The position numbers and the translations under genes are program-made. Positions 45,737 to 57,463 of a stretch of 64,000 bases of DNA are shown here, one piece after another; positions within the stretch are counted from its first letter, which is position 1, and each line of letters starts with the position of its first letter. The stretch comes from Hygrophila difformis (lineage: Eukaryota; Streptophyta; Magnoliopsida; Lamiales; Acanthaceae). A model generated the notes under the pieces. It was not told where the DNA came from and did no database searches. It saw only the letters and a list, made by a program, of their open reading frames with translations. The stretch lies in contig JAOANR010000012.1 in the NCBI GenBank assembly GCA_030278955.1, positions 26,963,977 to 27,027,976 on the forward strand, read 5' to 3'.

Positions 45737-46379
45737 CTGCAAATGCCAACATGTAAAGTAAATCAAATATACCAACCAGGACACCAGAAGGCCAGATTTT
45801 TAAAATCCCTATATTTCAGTATTTGCAGAACCCTAACCAAGAAATCTCGAAACCCAAATACAATATCAATTTTAAAATGAAATCAATACCAATAATTCAA
45901 CATACTGAAATCCTAAAAGTAATGATCAAAATACAGTCGTCCTCAAAATAAAGCTTCAAATATAAGTATAAATGCTTGAATCTAACAAAGAATTGATTAT
46001 AGAATGAACGATTTATGTCCTACCAACAATGTGGAGACCTTTCACTGAATCCAACAAGAAGCAGCAACACTGATAATCCCAAAGAAGAAGCAGCAACACT
46101 GATAATCGCAAAGAAGAACCAGCAACAAACCAATTGAAGGTTAAACCTGATACTGAGATAAACGGAATTACTGTACAAAAAGAAAACGAATAACTAAGGC
46201 AAAAATCACCAAAATCAATTCATAAACAAAAATCCAATCCAATGGAACAAAGTGAAATTGAAGAAGAAAAAATTCAGAGAATGCCCAATCATAAGTGATT
46301 AAAACCAGATAATGCACAATTACTAATCCGTAAAAGAAAAGAAAAAGGGAAGCCCTTTGTTACCAGAACCGGCAGTGAG

Positions 46380-47000
46380 CAGCAGTGAGAAGCAGCTATG
46401 GTGGAGGCCCAATGGTGGGAAGGGGCGGCTGTAGTGGAGGTGCGGCGCTGGACAAAGAGCGAGAGATGGGGAGAGAAGGCGGCGACGGAGCAGTGGTGCT
46501 GTGAAGGCAGCGTCAGAGAGAGGGTGAGCGGTGTCGGTGCGGGAGGCGCCGCGACGGCGGCGATGAAACACTGGAGAAGCCAGCGGCGGCGAGATAGGGG
46601 CTGGGAGAGAGACGAGCACGAGAAGGGGAGTGAGAGAAAGTGTTCGAGCAAGAGAGAGGCGGCGCGGGAGGAGGATGGGCAGGCCGGCGCTGGTGCGTGC
46701 CGGTGACGTCGATGTGCTGCGTGCGGCTGTGGGAAAGGGCGACGAAGGTGTGTAGGGTAAATTTGGACAAATAGAGTATAAGGGCTGTTGTACTTTGGGC
46801 AAATTTGGGATTTAAGAAGGATGAAGAGCGAAGACCTAGGCACCTAGGAGGATGCTGGGATGGCGACAGGAAGATGAAGGAAGGGGTTGCAATTGGAGCG
46901 CAGAAGGGCGGGGATGATGAACTCGAGGAAGATGAAGAATGCAGAATGAGCAATTGAGAGCGGAGATTAGAAAAATGGAGGCACCAAACGACGTCGTTCT
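46380..47000. other. GC-rich block, promoter/leader-like
   Basis: CpG- and GC-rich in an AT-rich surround; minus-strand reading is C/T-rich with many stop-free frames (Ser/Pro/His-rich), like a 5' leader. It contains AACGACGTCGTT. Overlapping ORFs on both strands here are composition effects. It may be the captured promoter and first-exon region of an unidentified gene. Confidence 0.4.
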
Positions 47001-47089
47001 GCGTTCCACTGTAGATAAGAAACAACTGTGCAAGATTCCAACAACTATAGCTAGATGCTGTTACGCATATATATATATTAGATATATAT

Positions 47090-47217
47090 ATATAGATTAT
47101 ATAGAAGATAGATAAGTCTTGGGTTTAATTAAGTTGTTTCATTTGTGTGACTTGATTGAGTTTTTTGCTGCATATGTTATTCGATGAGTTGGAGCAACAA
47201 ACGGCCTAGCCGTTCGC
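47090..47217. repeat. Dispersed direct repeat, copy 2
   Basis: Counterpart of 39085-39212, followed by different sequence (ATTGAAGGGAAC). Confidence 0.8.
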
Positions 47218-47378
47218 ACATTGAAGGGAACAACAATTGGTGGTCGTTAGTTCCAGGGAATGACCGGCATGGCCAGTCAATTCTTTTTAAATTTTGGACA
47301 TAGTAGCGACAAACGGCATGGCCGTGTCCGTTTGCACACAACCATCGGTAGCCATTCGTGGTGAAGACTGAACGGCCC

Positions 47379-47414
<36 letters not shown>

Positions 47415-47490
47415 GGTCAGCAAACGGTCGTTTGCCTTTAATGAAGAACGGCCACAATTGGCCGTTCATATAAACGGTCAAGTTTTTTTT
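47195..47490. repeat. Cluster of short ACGGCC/GGCCGT inverted motifs
   Basis: ACGGCCTAGCCGT, ACGGCATGGCCGT, GAACGGCCACAATTGGCCGT and related inverted pairs within ~300 bases, with T-rich homopolymers between. Nature unknown. Confidence 0.55.
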
Positions 47491-47639
47491 TTTGTTATTG
47501 CCATATTTTGATGCCACTTGGGGATTCCACTTTGATTATTGCCAATTTTTTTTTTTTATTATTATTTTGACCGGCCATTCATGGCCTTCCTTGGTGATTC
47601 CACTTTCTTTCGCCATTATGTTACATTCATTAATTGCAT

Positions 47640-48300
47640 ATTTTGATTAGTTACCAGTGATGTTCAAGGAGGAAAAAAACAAAAAGAGAATAAAATGGAA
47701 GCTCAGGTAAGGTTTTGGGTTTGCAACGTTGGAGAAGAACATACATAATTCCTAGGTGCCATAACACTATATTTGCGTGCTCCTAACACTATATTTACAC
47801 TGTGTGACTCTTACATGAGATATGGTGCTCCTAATCTAATTCTATTAAGTACTAAGGGTATTCAGGGCAATTTAAATAACAATTGGTTGCTCCCAATTTT
47901 CTTTGTGGGTATATATGCGTCGACTTTTTGAACAATGAATTGTGGTTAAACTTGCATGTGCCATTGTAGATTCTCCAAGGCAGAAAAATAAAGACATTCT
48001 AATGAGAATCACCAAGTGTCAAGGCACTTTCGGACACAGTCTCTAACTTCAGGGAAAGATGAGTCCGTCATGTCTGATCTAGCATGGCAACAAGAAAGCA
48101 AGGCAAGGCATGTGATGATGTGTCTCATTGTAATTTGTGAACTACAATGAGGACAAGCAGGAGGGAGCTGAGTTTGTGGAACTAAGAAAAACATTGAACG
48201 GTAAGCTTAATTGGACCATGTTCACAAGTAGACAACAAACCTAAGATTACACATTCACAAGACAAGGAAGACTCATGTAAGCAGAAAAGAGATCGTGTGG
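47640..48300. other. Intergenic, no gene visible
   Basis: Moderately AT-rich. One short minus-strand ORF (48009-48194) has no recognisable family and is not supported. Confidence 0.5.
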
Positions 48301-48323
48301 AAAATTTCAAATCAATACAAATG

Positions 48324-48329
48324 TTTATT
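48324..48329 (-). terminator. Polyadenylation signal of the B3 gene
   Basis: AATAAA on the minus strand, about 170 bases after the B3 stop codon, in an AT-rich 3' UTR. Confidence 0.6.
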
Positions 48330-48499
48330 CTCTTCCACAACATAATAAAACATAATTAAATCCTATAATACACAACAACACCCCATGAAACATGCCTCTG
48401 TTTCCATGGGAACTCCCATCATCCAACAATAATTTAAATCCACAAACATACAAATGCATCTTGACATGAAAGATAAGGCCATTACTGTCCCACAATTTA

Positions 48500-49564
48500 C
48501 TAAGAAAATGCAGGAAAAATGTGAACATCCAGCACAACAGTATCTGAGTTGTTAGGGATCAGTTCAAATCCACAAATATCACCCCGCTTAAGCTTGTTTC
48601 CCTTGTAGAAACTTACCCATCCTTTCGCCATTAAGCATCTGATTCTACCTTTTTGGGTAAAACCTAACCTCACTGGCCATTTTCTTCCAATGGGATCTCT
48701 CAAAAAAATATGTCCCTTGCTTCCCAAGCTGTTTAATCTCCAAAACGCTACCGGAATATACTGAAAGTTGAAAACTTGCATTAATTACTCAGAATTCATA
48801 TATGATGAAAACATGAAGCCCTAGAGGACACATTCAGTTCAACATAAACTCACCGCATTGGCCTGACTATGATTAATTCTCAAATTGAAGAATGAGTTTT
48901 TGCTCTCGAACGACTTGTATATACCCGAAGGCTTCTCGTTTTTTTTACCTACAAAATTAAGCAGTTAATGAATATATATATATACTATATATTATTTCAT
49001 ACATATATATATGTATGTATATAGTGGACTATAAAGAATTTTCAGTAATACTCTTTGGTGCTTCAATGGGCTCTTCTTTGGGATTAACTTGAAAGTAGCC
49101 CACCTCACTTTGGGGCATTTCATGAGGCTCTTCCTTGGGATCAATAAGAAAGTATTCTTTCTCACAGGCACTTTCATCAAACACAAACGCATTGAAATGA
49201 AAATTTCCAATGTGTTCAAACACCATAAAGTCTCCAATACAAAGGCCATGGCGTTCGACAAAATCTGGCCATCCATCCCCAAAACTAATTAGCCCTAATT
49301 CTTTGTTTCTGCACACCTTCATTTTAAATGTTCCCAAACAAGTTTTGAGGACTGCCTGCCCCGATTTCTCATGTGTAAGCTTATTGTATAGTTTCTTTGG
49401 CAGATTCTACATATGAGAAAGTAGCTTGGAATGATTAATGTAAATAAACTGATGTAGTAAGAATATGTACATGAGAAATAAGAACAAAGACCCACCAGTT
49501 TCTCATAGAAGCCAGGCATCATAACCTTGAAGAAACGCTTTGTTTCTGTAACTGCGCCTCTCAT
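48500..49564 (-). CDS. REM-type B3 domain protein, four coding exons
   Basis: Exons 49564-49496, 49406-49052, 48948-48854 and 48760-48500, all with GT-AG borders and consistent phases, give 259 codons. The ATG at 49564 (MRGAVTETKRFFKV) is the first in frame. There are two B3 DNA-binding domains. The first (~residues 8-100) has FFKVMMPGFYEKL ... ISFGDGWPDFVERHGL and GDFMVFEHIGNFHFNAFVFD. The second (~155-258) has YIPVAFWRLNSLGSKGHIFL, GRKWPVRL, AKGWVSFYKGNKLKRGDICG and DTVVLDVHIF. The linker has two copies of a PKEEP motif. This layout is that of the plant REM (reproductive meristem) branch, nuclear transcription factors. No defect is seen. The upstream intron probably reaches to 58539. Confidence 0.85.
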
Positions 49565-50125
49565 GTTCTGCAACTAGGAATTCCTCCTGAGAAACTAGAG
49601 ACAAAGGTGACAATTAAATCTATGGCTAAGTCAATTCAACTTCTGTGGAGTGTCCTAGGCTTGAATCAAGAATGCACACTCAAACAAAATAATTTACAAT
49701 CAAAACTTCGCAAATCAGGAATTTTCATTTTGGCAATTAGCATATGTCAGAGAAATCAACAAGATAAGCAAAAGGAGTCCTTTGGGAAAAAACTGGAAGA
49801 GTGATCCACACCACTGGAAATACTTGAAAAGAAATCACATCTCAGTCTGTACCGAATACTGAGCATGGATTATTAGCGAAATTCTAAGGCACAATGGGAT
49901 TTGTTATATTTGTTACCCACCAGCTCGCTGATCAAGATTCAGAATTATGAACCCCCGATGCAGCAATGGCTGAACACCTTGTAACTAGTAATCAACACCT
50001 TAGGTATGGTGCCAAGCAGCAACAAGATTTCAAAACAAATAAGCAAAATAAAAAGTATGATAGCATGATAGAGTCATAGAGATACTAATTACAAGGATCA
50101 CACACATTTGGGATCAAGGTTCACC
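49565..50125 (-). other. Upstream/intron DNA of the B3 gene
   Basis: No coding signal. Continues on the far side of the inserted element at 57459. Confidence 0.45.
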
Positions 50126-51039
50126 AGCCATGTAACGCCCCGAAAATTTAAAACCATTTTCGTGACGTCACCGCCGTATTAACTGTTCTAAACTGTCGAC
50201 CACTCAGCTTAGACAGCTAATACGAAGCGAGGTAATAACTCAGTACAAAAAAAAATAAAAAATATTCCCAAGCGAGCAATAATAATATCAATTAGTCAGC
50301 AACTTCTAAATAAGTTCCTAACTTAATTGAATCATAGATCCCCTAAGATATCCTTGTTATCCGCCATAGTTATTTCCCAAACTATAGCTCGAATCCACAA
50401 GGTGCGCAGTATATAAATCAGAAAACCAATGCAATAATAATAAATCTAACTAGCATATGACAATGCAAACTTATCCTATATGCAATCCCCACACATCTCA
50501 CCACATGCTTTTATCAAGTTTTTTAACACATAATAGAGTAAAACTACTCTGATACTACTCTGTAACGCCCCGAAAATTTAAAGCCATTTTCGTGACATCA
50601 CCGCCGTATTAACTGTTCTAAACTGTCGATCACTCAGCTTAGACAGCTAATACGAAGCGAGGTAATAACTCAGTACAAAAAAAAACAAAAAAAAAAATCC
50701 CAGGAATCAACATAGCATATCCGGGCAACAAGCCCTGTAACAATCTACCAACATACTCATAAGCCTTAATTAATAGACTTTAACAAATAACCAAATCCCA
50801 AAGGAGTATTCTCAACACATAAATCAGACCAAAGAATATAACCCTATATTCGAATTAAAATAACACATAAGAATGCAGCCTATCTAGTCCGCTCAACCTG
50901 TACCCCCATCAACATGTTCTGCGCCATCCATAGGAAGATCTATAAAACAGACAACAACAAGGTGTCAGTACAACGTACTGGCAAGGTCATAGTAGTAATA
51001 AGTAGATTAGACAGTATGAGAATTGAACGACAATATTAT

Positions 51040-52697
51040 TGTAACACCCAAGATTTTTAACTACCAAAATCCGGAAGTACAACGGTAACCTTATTTTTGG
51101 AGCCAAATTATTTCAACAAGTGTGAGTTAGATTTTAACGAGTTGGCTGTTAGGACTTCTTTTGGAGCTGATTTGAGCTATATTTTTAACATACTTTGGGC
51201 TGTCAAATCAGGCTGGATTAAGGGTTAATTAGCCCATTTTTAGAGCCCTAAAAATTAGGGTTGCAGGCACCTACATTAACCATGGATAAGGACTACAAAA
51301 CCTATCCAAAACACTTAATTTTGGAAGGTTTTTGTAGCTGTCACAAGCTGTAGCAGGCTGTGTGGAGGGCTGACAGTAATTGGCTGAAATCAAGGGATTT
51401 CACATCAACTCCCATTCCATAACCCCCTCCCAACCCACCTATAAATACCCCCCTCCCATTCACTTTTCTACTCACACCTAAATCATTCTTCTCCTCTCCT
51501 CTCCTATACTTTAAAGTTCTTCTTAGAGTTCTTAGTGTTCTTGTGAGTTCAAGCAAGCTAAGGAGGTTGCTAGCAAGGTCTTAAAGCTTTCCTAGCGTTT
51601 TCCACTTGAAGAGTAAGCTAGTCTTACCCGTACATTTCAAGTTTCATGCAAGTTCTTGAAATTATATGCATGAAATGCTTTTAAGTGCTTTAATCTTATA
51701 TTAATGCATTATTAATAAGCTTTTGGGATTTTAATCCTATTTTATGTCAAAATGCTTCTAAATTCTTTAATCATGTGTTCTTGGGCTAGGCCTATGATGT
51801 CGAACTTAAATTGGACCGCTGGGTCATTTTGTGAAAATTATTTAAATGATTTGAGGGCATGAGTACCGCGGTGGTATCTGAGTTGTGGATGACCGAACTC
51901 CCCTCTGGCTAAGTGGTAGGACGGTTTCCTCCCTTAGACCCACATGTTCTGAGCCTATGTTTCGCTAGACGTAAGTCGCGGTTCGCGGTCTAGTTTACCC
52001 GGGTATTAAATTCATAGATGAATCATCATGTGCATGTTGGGCCACGGCTAGTTACTGCAGCCAAAGAAATATTGTGAATATATGTTGTGTATTTTAAATG
52101 TATACTTGTGTCCTCGGAATGAGGCTAGTTTGCTCAGCATTGTTGCTGATTATTTGTTGTTTTTCCCTTTTTCAGGGTAACTGTCATTCAAGGAATTGTG
52201 CACGCACTTGGGCTTGGGAAGGTTTTCATAAATAAGACTCTTTTTAATTATTGCATCAAATTACTTCTAGAACAAATGTTTTGGCCATGGGCCCAATGGA
52301 ATTTCTTATGTTATGAATAAAGTTTGTTAATAAAGTATTGTGTTCTTCTTAAACCACTAGAATTTTTACTACACCTTAGTGTTAATTGTGTTTAAACTAA
52401 GGAATACAAATTGCACTTGTGTACTATCGAGTTGCTAGAGGGCTTCTGTCTAAAGAGGCTTGGTGATAACAAGGCCCGTCAGCCGGTGGCCCACCTCCCT
52501 TTCCTGGGAATCCCTCGACACAACTTTATAGAACTCGAATACTTAACAGTAATTCCTAAGTTAAGACACTTAAGTAAATCAAAATTCCTACAGTTAGCCT
52601 TAGCATTCCTTAATTAAGTTAGCCGAAGCGAGCTTGACTAAGGGATGTGGCGGTAACACTCCCGCCAAACCATATTTTAAAAAACGGGGGTGTTACA
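51040..52697 (+). mobile_element. Solo LTR of another gypsy family
   Basis: 1658 bases, TGTAACACCC...GGGTGTTACA, with a TATA box TATAAATA at 51440-51447 on the + strand followed by a C/T-rich leader-like stretch. There is no primer site or purine tract on either flank. No perfect 5-base duplication is seen (ATTAT left, ATAAA right). It is inserted in the 50561-57458 LTR. Confidence 0.7.
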
Positions 52698-55000
52698 ATA
52701 AATACAAATATATTAATAACATAAATAAATACAGTATTTAAACACCACACCGTCCCATACCAGTGCTTCAACCATAAAATGCATTGCAATCATTATGCAT
52801 GATGAATGATGAGATGAATGATATGACATAAATGACTATCTATCCTAAATGCAGCATAGAAGAATGTCTAACGCGTTTCCTAATAACCATGGTCGACAGT
52901 CATTATTGGCGAGAGGTCACCACACTCTCCCATACACAATGAACTGCCCATTAACGTCGCCCCGCCGCGGACGAACGGCCTACGCAGGGCCAATAACACA
53001 AGTGAGGGAGCCGGATAGTCTACATTGACCAGAGCAGCGTCTAGCGGGTACAGACACAGGGCACACACCCAATTGCCAAAACGTGCAACTCGAACAATAC
53101 ACACAAACGAGGTTTGCCAAGCCCCACATAAGGCAACATACCGTGGTCCAGAGCACAGCTCAGTAATGCCACTACGAACCAAGAACAACACATTCTAAAA
53201 GCACACACATAACATGAATAATCAGCACAGGCAACGTGTATACATCACGTTCCTATTTATTAACAATAACAAGTATAAAAAGATGCAAGCCAGCATTCTT
53301 ATACTCAAGTAACATGATAGTCACATGATAGTCAGAGAAACTACCTAGCCGTCTAGGTTCTCCTATCATAAATTCCAAATATTCGATCTATAACTTTTAT
53401 ATCCAATACAAACATTACTATCTCTAACATAGCGAGTAATAGATCCCTAGGGAGCCAGTCTAGTCGTAGGCGTCCCTAAATTTAAAGTATAACCTAATTA
53501 GGTTCACATCCTAATCGTCTAGGTTAACATGCCATAACTTAGTTCAATTATAAACTTAATAATAGTTAGACATCTCGGCCTAACTCCCTAATCTACAAAT
53601 TACTAACTACTCCTTACCTTATTTAACAATCTTCAATGTTTCCCTTGCACGCCTTCAAGCTTCCAATATCTTCAATTTGACACCCAATTATTTCCTATAC
53701 AACATAACAAGTTTCAATAATGAAAGTCACTCAAACAAGAACAATAATGCATCCAATTTAACATAAACCCAAAATCTCTAGTTTAAACGATCAACAACTC
53801 ATGGAATTAATTCAATGCCAACATCTTCCAAATCTAATTAAATCAAAACTCCCACATGCCCAACAATCACTCAATTAATTTAACAAACACCAAAAATTCA
53901 AGTGTTAACACTTAGTGCATTCACAAACCTCAATTCCAATTTCATAAGAAATTACCCATTTCAAAACTGCAAGTTAACACATCTAAGAATCCATGGAAAA
54001 TCAATCCTGTATACCTCATAGTCCAATTCAAGTTCAAAACTTCAACCCCAATCTTCAAGATCAAATCTTAAATTCAATAATTACCAATTCAAAATTCATT
54101 TATACATGAGATGAAGAATATACATAGAACAATTTTCCACACTTAAATGCAAAACCAAACAATCCCGGGTATTCAAGATTTTCCACATTAACATCCTTCC
54201 AACACTACTAATAACATACCAAGACTCCAATTCACACAAAAATCCATAGAGTCAAACCCAACACTTCTATATAATTCTAGTAATTTAATTACAACTTCCC
54301 ACACCAAAACACCCAACCAAGTGCATTTTTAGAACTTAAATTGCACATTACCAACAATTTAACATCTAAGACATGGAAGCCAACACCAATTCCACAATGA
54401 ATTCAAATACCCCACACATTTTAGTGAACTAGAAACCTATTTCAACAATAGCACCAATTATTCAACATAAACCCAACAAGAAATCAACATCACCATACCC
54501 AGCAACCACCTCACCACCACTGCCCGTCCATCATCACCAACAATGCAGCACCACCACCATTGTCCAGTCACCACCACGACGCCATCACTGCCACCAGCCT
54601 GCCGCCGGCCGCGGCGGTAGCTCCACCGCAGCGCGCACCATCGCGCTGCCCCTTTCGGGCGCAACAGCTCGCCATCCGGCGAGCTCCACCCAACTCCGAA
54701 ACCCCGTCGCCGCTGTTGTCCGTCACCGGGGTCGCTTGGGCCGCCGGAAACTCCACCCAACCACGACTCCATTGCCGGTGAAACAGAGAAGGGGGAAGCA
54801 AGAAGAAGAAACAAGAGAATACCAAGACTCTCACCTTACTCATAGCTTGAAGAAGACTTTGATTCATCCCTCTACAGCTGCTGCTCCTCCCCCAATTTCC
54901 ATGTCGTGTTTTGCAGCTTGAAGATCCCTAATTTTTGCTTCTCAAGTGACGAGTGGAGTTGGAAGAGAAGAATGCCCAAATTAAAGTCCCACACATCCTT
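52698..55000 (-). mobile_element. LTR body of the decayed element
   Basis: Noncoding LTR sequence, including a GC-rich CCACCACC/CCGCCGG block at 54530-54790 whose ORFs are composition effects. Confidence 0.55.
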
Positions 55001-55004
55001 TCAC

Positions 55005-57246
55005 GGCCCGTTTGGCTTTTGAGAAAAAAGAAGCATGTAACTTATGTAATTTTGTGTTTGTATAAAATGTTTGAAAAGCACTTTTTTTTCAAAAGGTGCT
55101 TTTGGGGTTTGCTTCTGTTAAAAGCACTTCTGATGGAAATTAGGTGTTTGTTTTGGTTTTTAAGAAAAACCAAAAGCACCTCGAAAAGCCAAAAAGTGCT
55201 TCTGGGAGAAGCACCTCTGGGCTCCCAAAAGCAGAAGCCAAAAGCACCTCGTAAAATGTGCAATGACTTAAATACTCCCACTATTTAATATAAATTACAC
55301 TATAAATATATCTTATTATCATATTAAGGGCCCGTTTGGGTTGGCTTTTAAAAAAAGCAGAAGCCAAAAGCAGAAGTAGAGTGAAAGCCAAAAGCAGAAG
55401 CAGGTACTTTTATGTTTGGATGGAATGTTTGAAAAGCAGTTTTTTTTCAAAAATGTGTTTGGATATGTAAAAGTGAAAAGTGCTTTTGAAATGTGTAAAT
55501 TACCAAAAAGGATATGCTATTTATATATAATAGTATATATTTATAGTGTAATTAAAATAAATTAATAGGGGCATTTATGACTCTGCACACATTACTAGGT
55601 GCTTTTGGCTTCTGCTTTTCGGATAAGCACCCCTGAGCTGCTTCTCCCAGAAGCACTTTTGCAGTTTTTCGAGGTGTTTTTGCTTTTTCTAAAAAGCCAA
55701 AACAAACACTCTTTTTTCTTCAAAAGTGCTGTTGGCATAAGCAAAAGCCAAAAGCATTTAAAAAAAGCTATTCCAAACAGGCTCTAAGGGGCCGTTTGGA
55801 ATGACTTATTTTGAAGTGCTTTTGGCTTTTACTTCTGCCAAAAGCACTTTTGAAGAAAAAAGAGTGTTTGTTTTGGCTTTTGGGAAAAAGCAAAAGCACC
55901 TCGAAAAGCTGCAAAAGTGCTTCTGGGAGAAGCAGCCCAGGGGGTGTTTCGGGGTGCTTCTCCGAAAAGCAGAAGCCAAAAGCACCTAGTAATGTGTGCA
56001 GAGTCATAAATGCCCCCATTAATTTATTTTAATTACACTATAAATATATACTATTATATATAAATAACATATCCTTTTTGGTAATTTACACATTTCAAAA
56101 GCACTTTCACTTTTACATATCCAAACACACTTTTGAAAAAAAAGCTGCTTTTCAAACATTCCATCCAAACACAAAAGACCTGCTTCTGCTTTTGGTTTTC
56201 ACTTCTGCTTCTGCTTTTGGCTTATGCTTTTTTTAAAAGCCAATCCAAACGGGCCCTAAGTATCACGTCCTTTTTGGTAATTAGATGGTGTTTGGAATGG
56301 CTTTTGGTAAGGTGCTTTTGGCTTTTGCTTCTGCCAAAAGCACTTTTGGTGAAAAATAAACGTTTGGTTTGGCTTTTCAAAAAAAGCAGAAGCACCTCGA
56401 AAACCTGCAAAAGTGCTTTTGGGAGAAGCAGCCCAGGGGGTGCTTCTCCAAAAAGCAGAAGCCAAAAGCACTTCGTAAATTGTGCAAAGACTTAAATACC
56501 ATCATTACTTAATATAAATTACACTATAAATATATCATATTATCATATTAATTAGCATGTCCTTTTTGGTAATTTACACATTTAAAAAGCACGTTTTACT
56601 TTTACACATCCAAACACACTTTTGAAAAAAAGATGATTTTCAAACATTCCATCCAAACACAAAAGTTACCTGCTTCTGCTTTTGGCTTTCACTTCTGCTT
56701 CTGCTTTTGGCTTCTGTTTTTTTCAAAAGCCAATCCAAACGGGCCCTTATTACTACATTCCAAAAGCACTTTTCATTTTTATTCATCCAAACATATTTTT
56801 TAGAAAAAAACCGCTTTTCAAACATTCCATCCAAACACAAAAGTTACATGCTTTTGCTTTTGACTTCTGCTTCTGCTTCTACTTTTGGCTTCTGCTTTTT
56901 TCAAAAGCCAATCCAAACGGACCCTTAAAAGTGTTTTTAAAATATATAAATTACCAAAAATGACACGCTACTTATTATGATAATAAGATATATTTGTAAT
57001 ATAATTTATTTTAAGTAATGAGGGTGTTTAAGTCTTTGCACATTTTACGAAGTGTTTTTGGCTTCTGCTTTTCGGAGAAGCACCCCAGGGTGGGTTGCTT
57101 CTCCCAGAAGCACTTTTGCAGCGTTTCGAGGTGCTTCTGCTTTTTTAAAAAAATCAAACCAAACGTTTCTTTTTTCTCAAAAATGCTTTTGACAGAAGTA
57201 AAAGCCAAAAGCACATTGGTAGAAGCCAATCCAAACACCCTCTTAA
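55005..57246. mobile_element. Cluster of hAT-like MITEs (GGGCCCGTTTGG ends)
   Basis: At least four or five copies or part copies of a ~470-base element lie in series: about 55005-55275, 55327-55795, 55790-56256, 56286-56748, 56750-56925 and 56930-57246. Ends read GGGCCCGTTTGGnnTGG and the inverse CCAATCCAAACGGGCCC. The interior is full of AGAAGCCAAAAGCAC repeats in both orientations, so long hairpins are possible. All lie inside the decayed LTR. Confidence 0.75.
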
Positions 57247-57463
57247 TAGTTGGATCAAGTATTTGGTTGTGGCTTGGGCTTTGGCCTCTTTTATTTTGTT
57301 GGGTCTCCATCCCTATACTATTAACTTTGGGACATTTTGTTTATTTCTCAATACATCCATATAATTTCATCCCACTAATTTAAATTCTAATTTAGCTCAT
57401 TTACTTAATTAATAAAAATTATTCAATTAATTATGAACTAATTATCCGGGATGTTACAAGCCA

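Larger units (their letters stand above)
43076..47050 (-). mobile_element. Probable Helitron with captured gene fragments
   Basis: At 43076 the minus strand ends with a GC-rich hairpin (GCGCGGCGTTGCGCGC), a short spacer, and CTAGT, again a Helitron-like 3' end. To its right lie several minus-strand exon-like pieces with splice signals (43264-43372, ~43500-43640, 44597-44755) and two eL42 exons, from at least two unrelated genes, ending in a GC-rich promoter/leader-like block (46380-47000). The 5' end near 47050-47090 is not defined and no helicase is present, so this would be non-autonomous. It could also be an ordinary decayed gene region. Confidence 0.4.
50131..57458 (-). mobile_element. 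Decayed LTR retrotransposon with nested insertions
   Basis: Bounded by TGTAACGCCCCG and GGGATGTTACA, with a perfect 5-base duplication AGCCA (50126-50130 and 57459-57463). A second LTR start, nearly identical over ~135 bases, is at 50561, preceded by CTCTGATACTACTC, a degenerate tRNA-Met-type primer site on the minus strand. So 50561-57458 is the 5' LTR swollen by insertions, 50131 to ~50265 is a truncated 3' LTR, and only ~280 bases of interior remain. No coding sequence survives. Confidence 0.8.

Noticed and set aside
46289..47033. Overlapping ORFs of up to 184 codons in the GC-rich block
   Set aside because: Low-complexity Ser/Pro/His or Glu/Arg-rich readings on both strands; no motif; composition effect.
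48009..48194. Short minus ORF downstream of the B3 gene
   Set aside because: No recognisable family and no splice context; not supported.
54458..54921. GC-rich ORFs of about 60-118 codons
   Set aside because: CCACCACC/CCGCCGG composition within a decayed LTR; no family signature.
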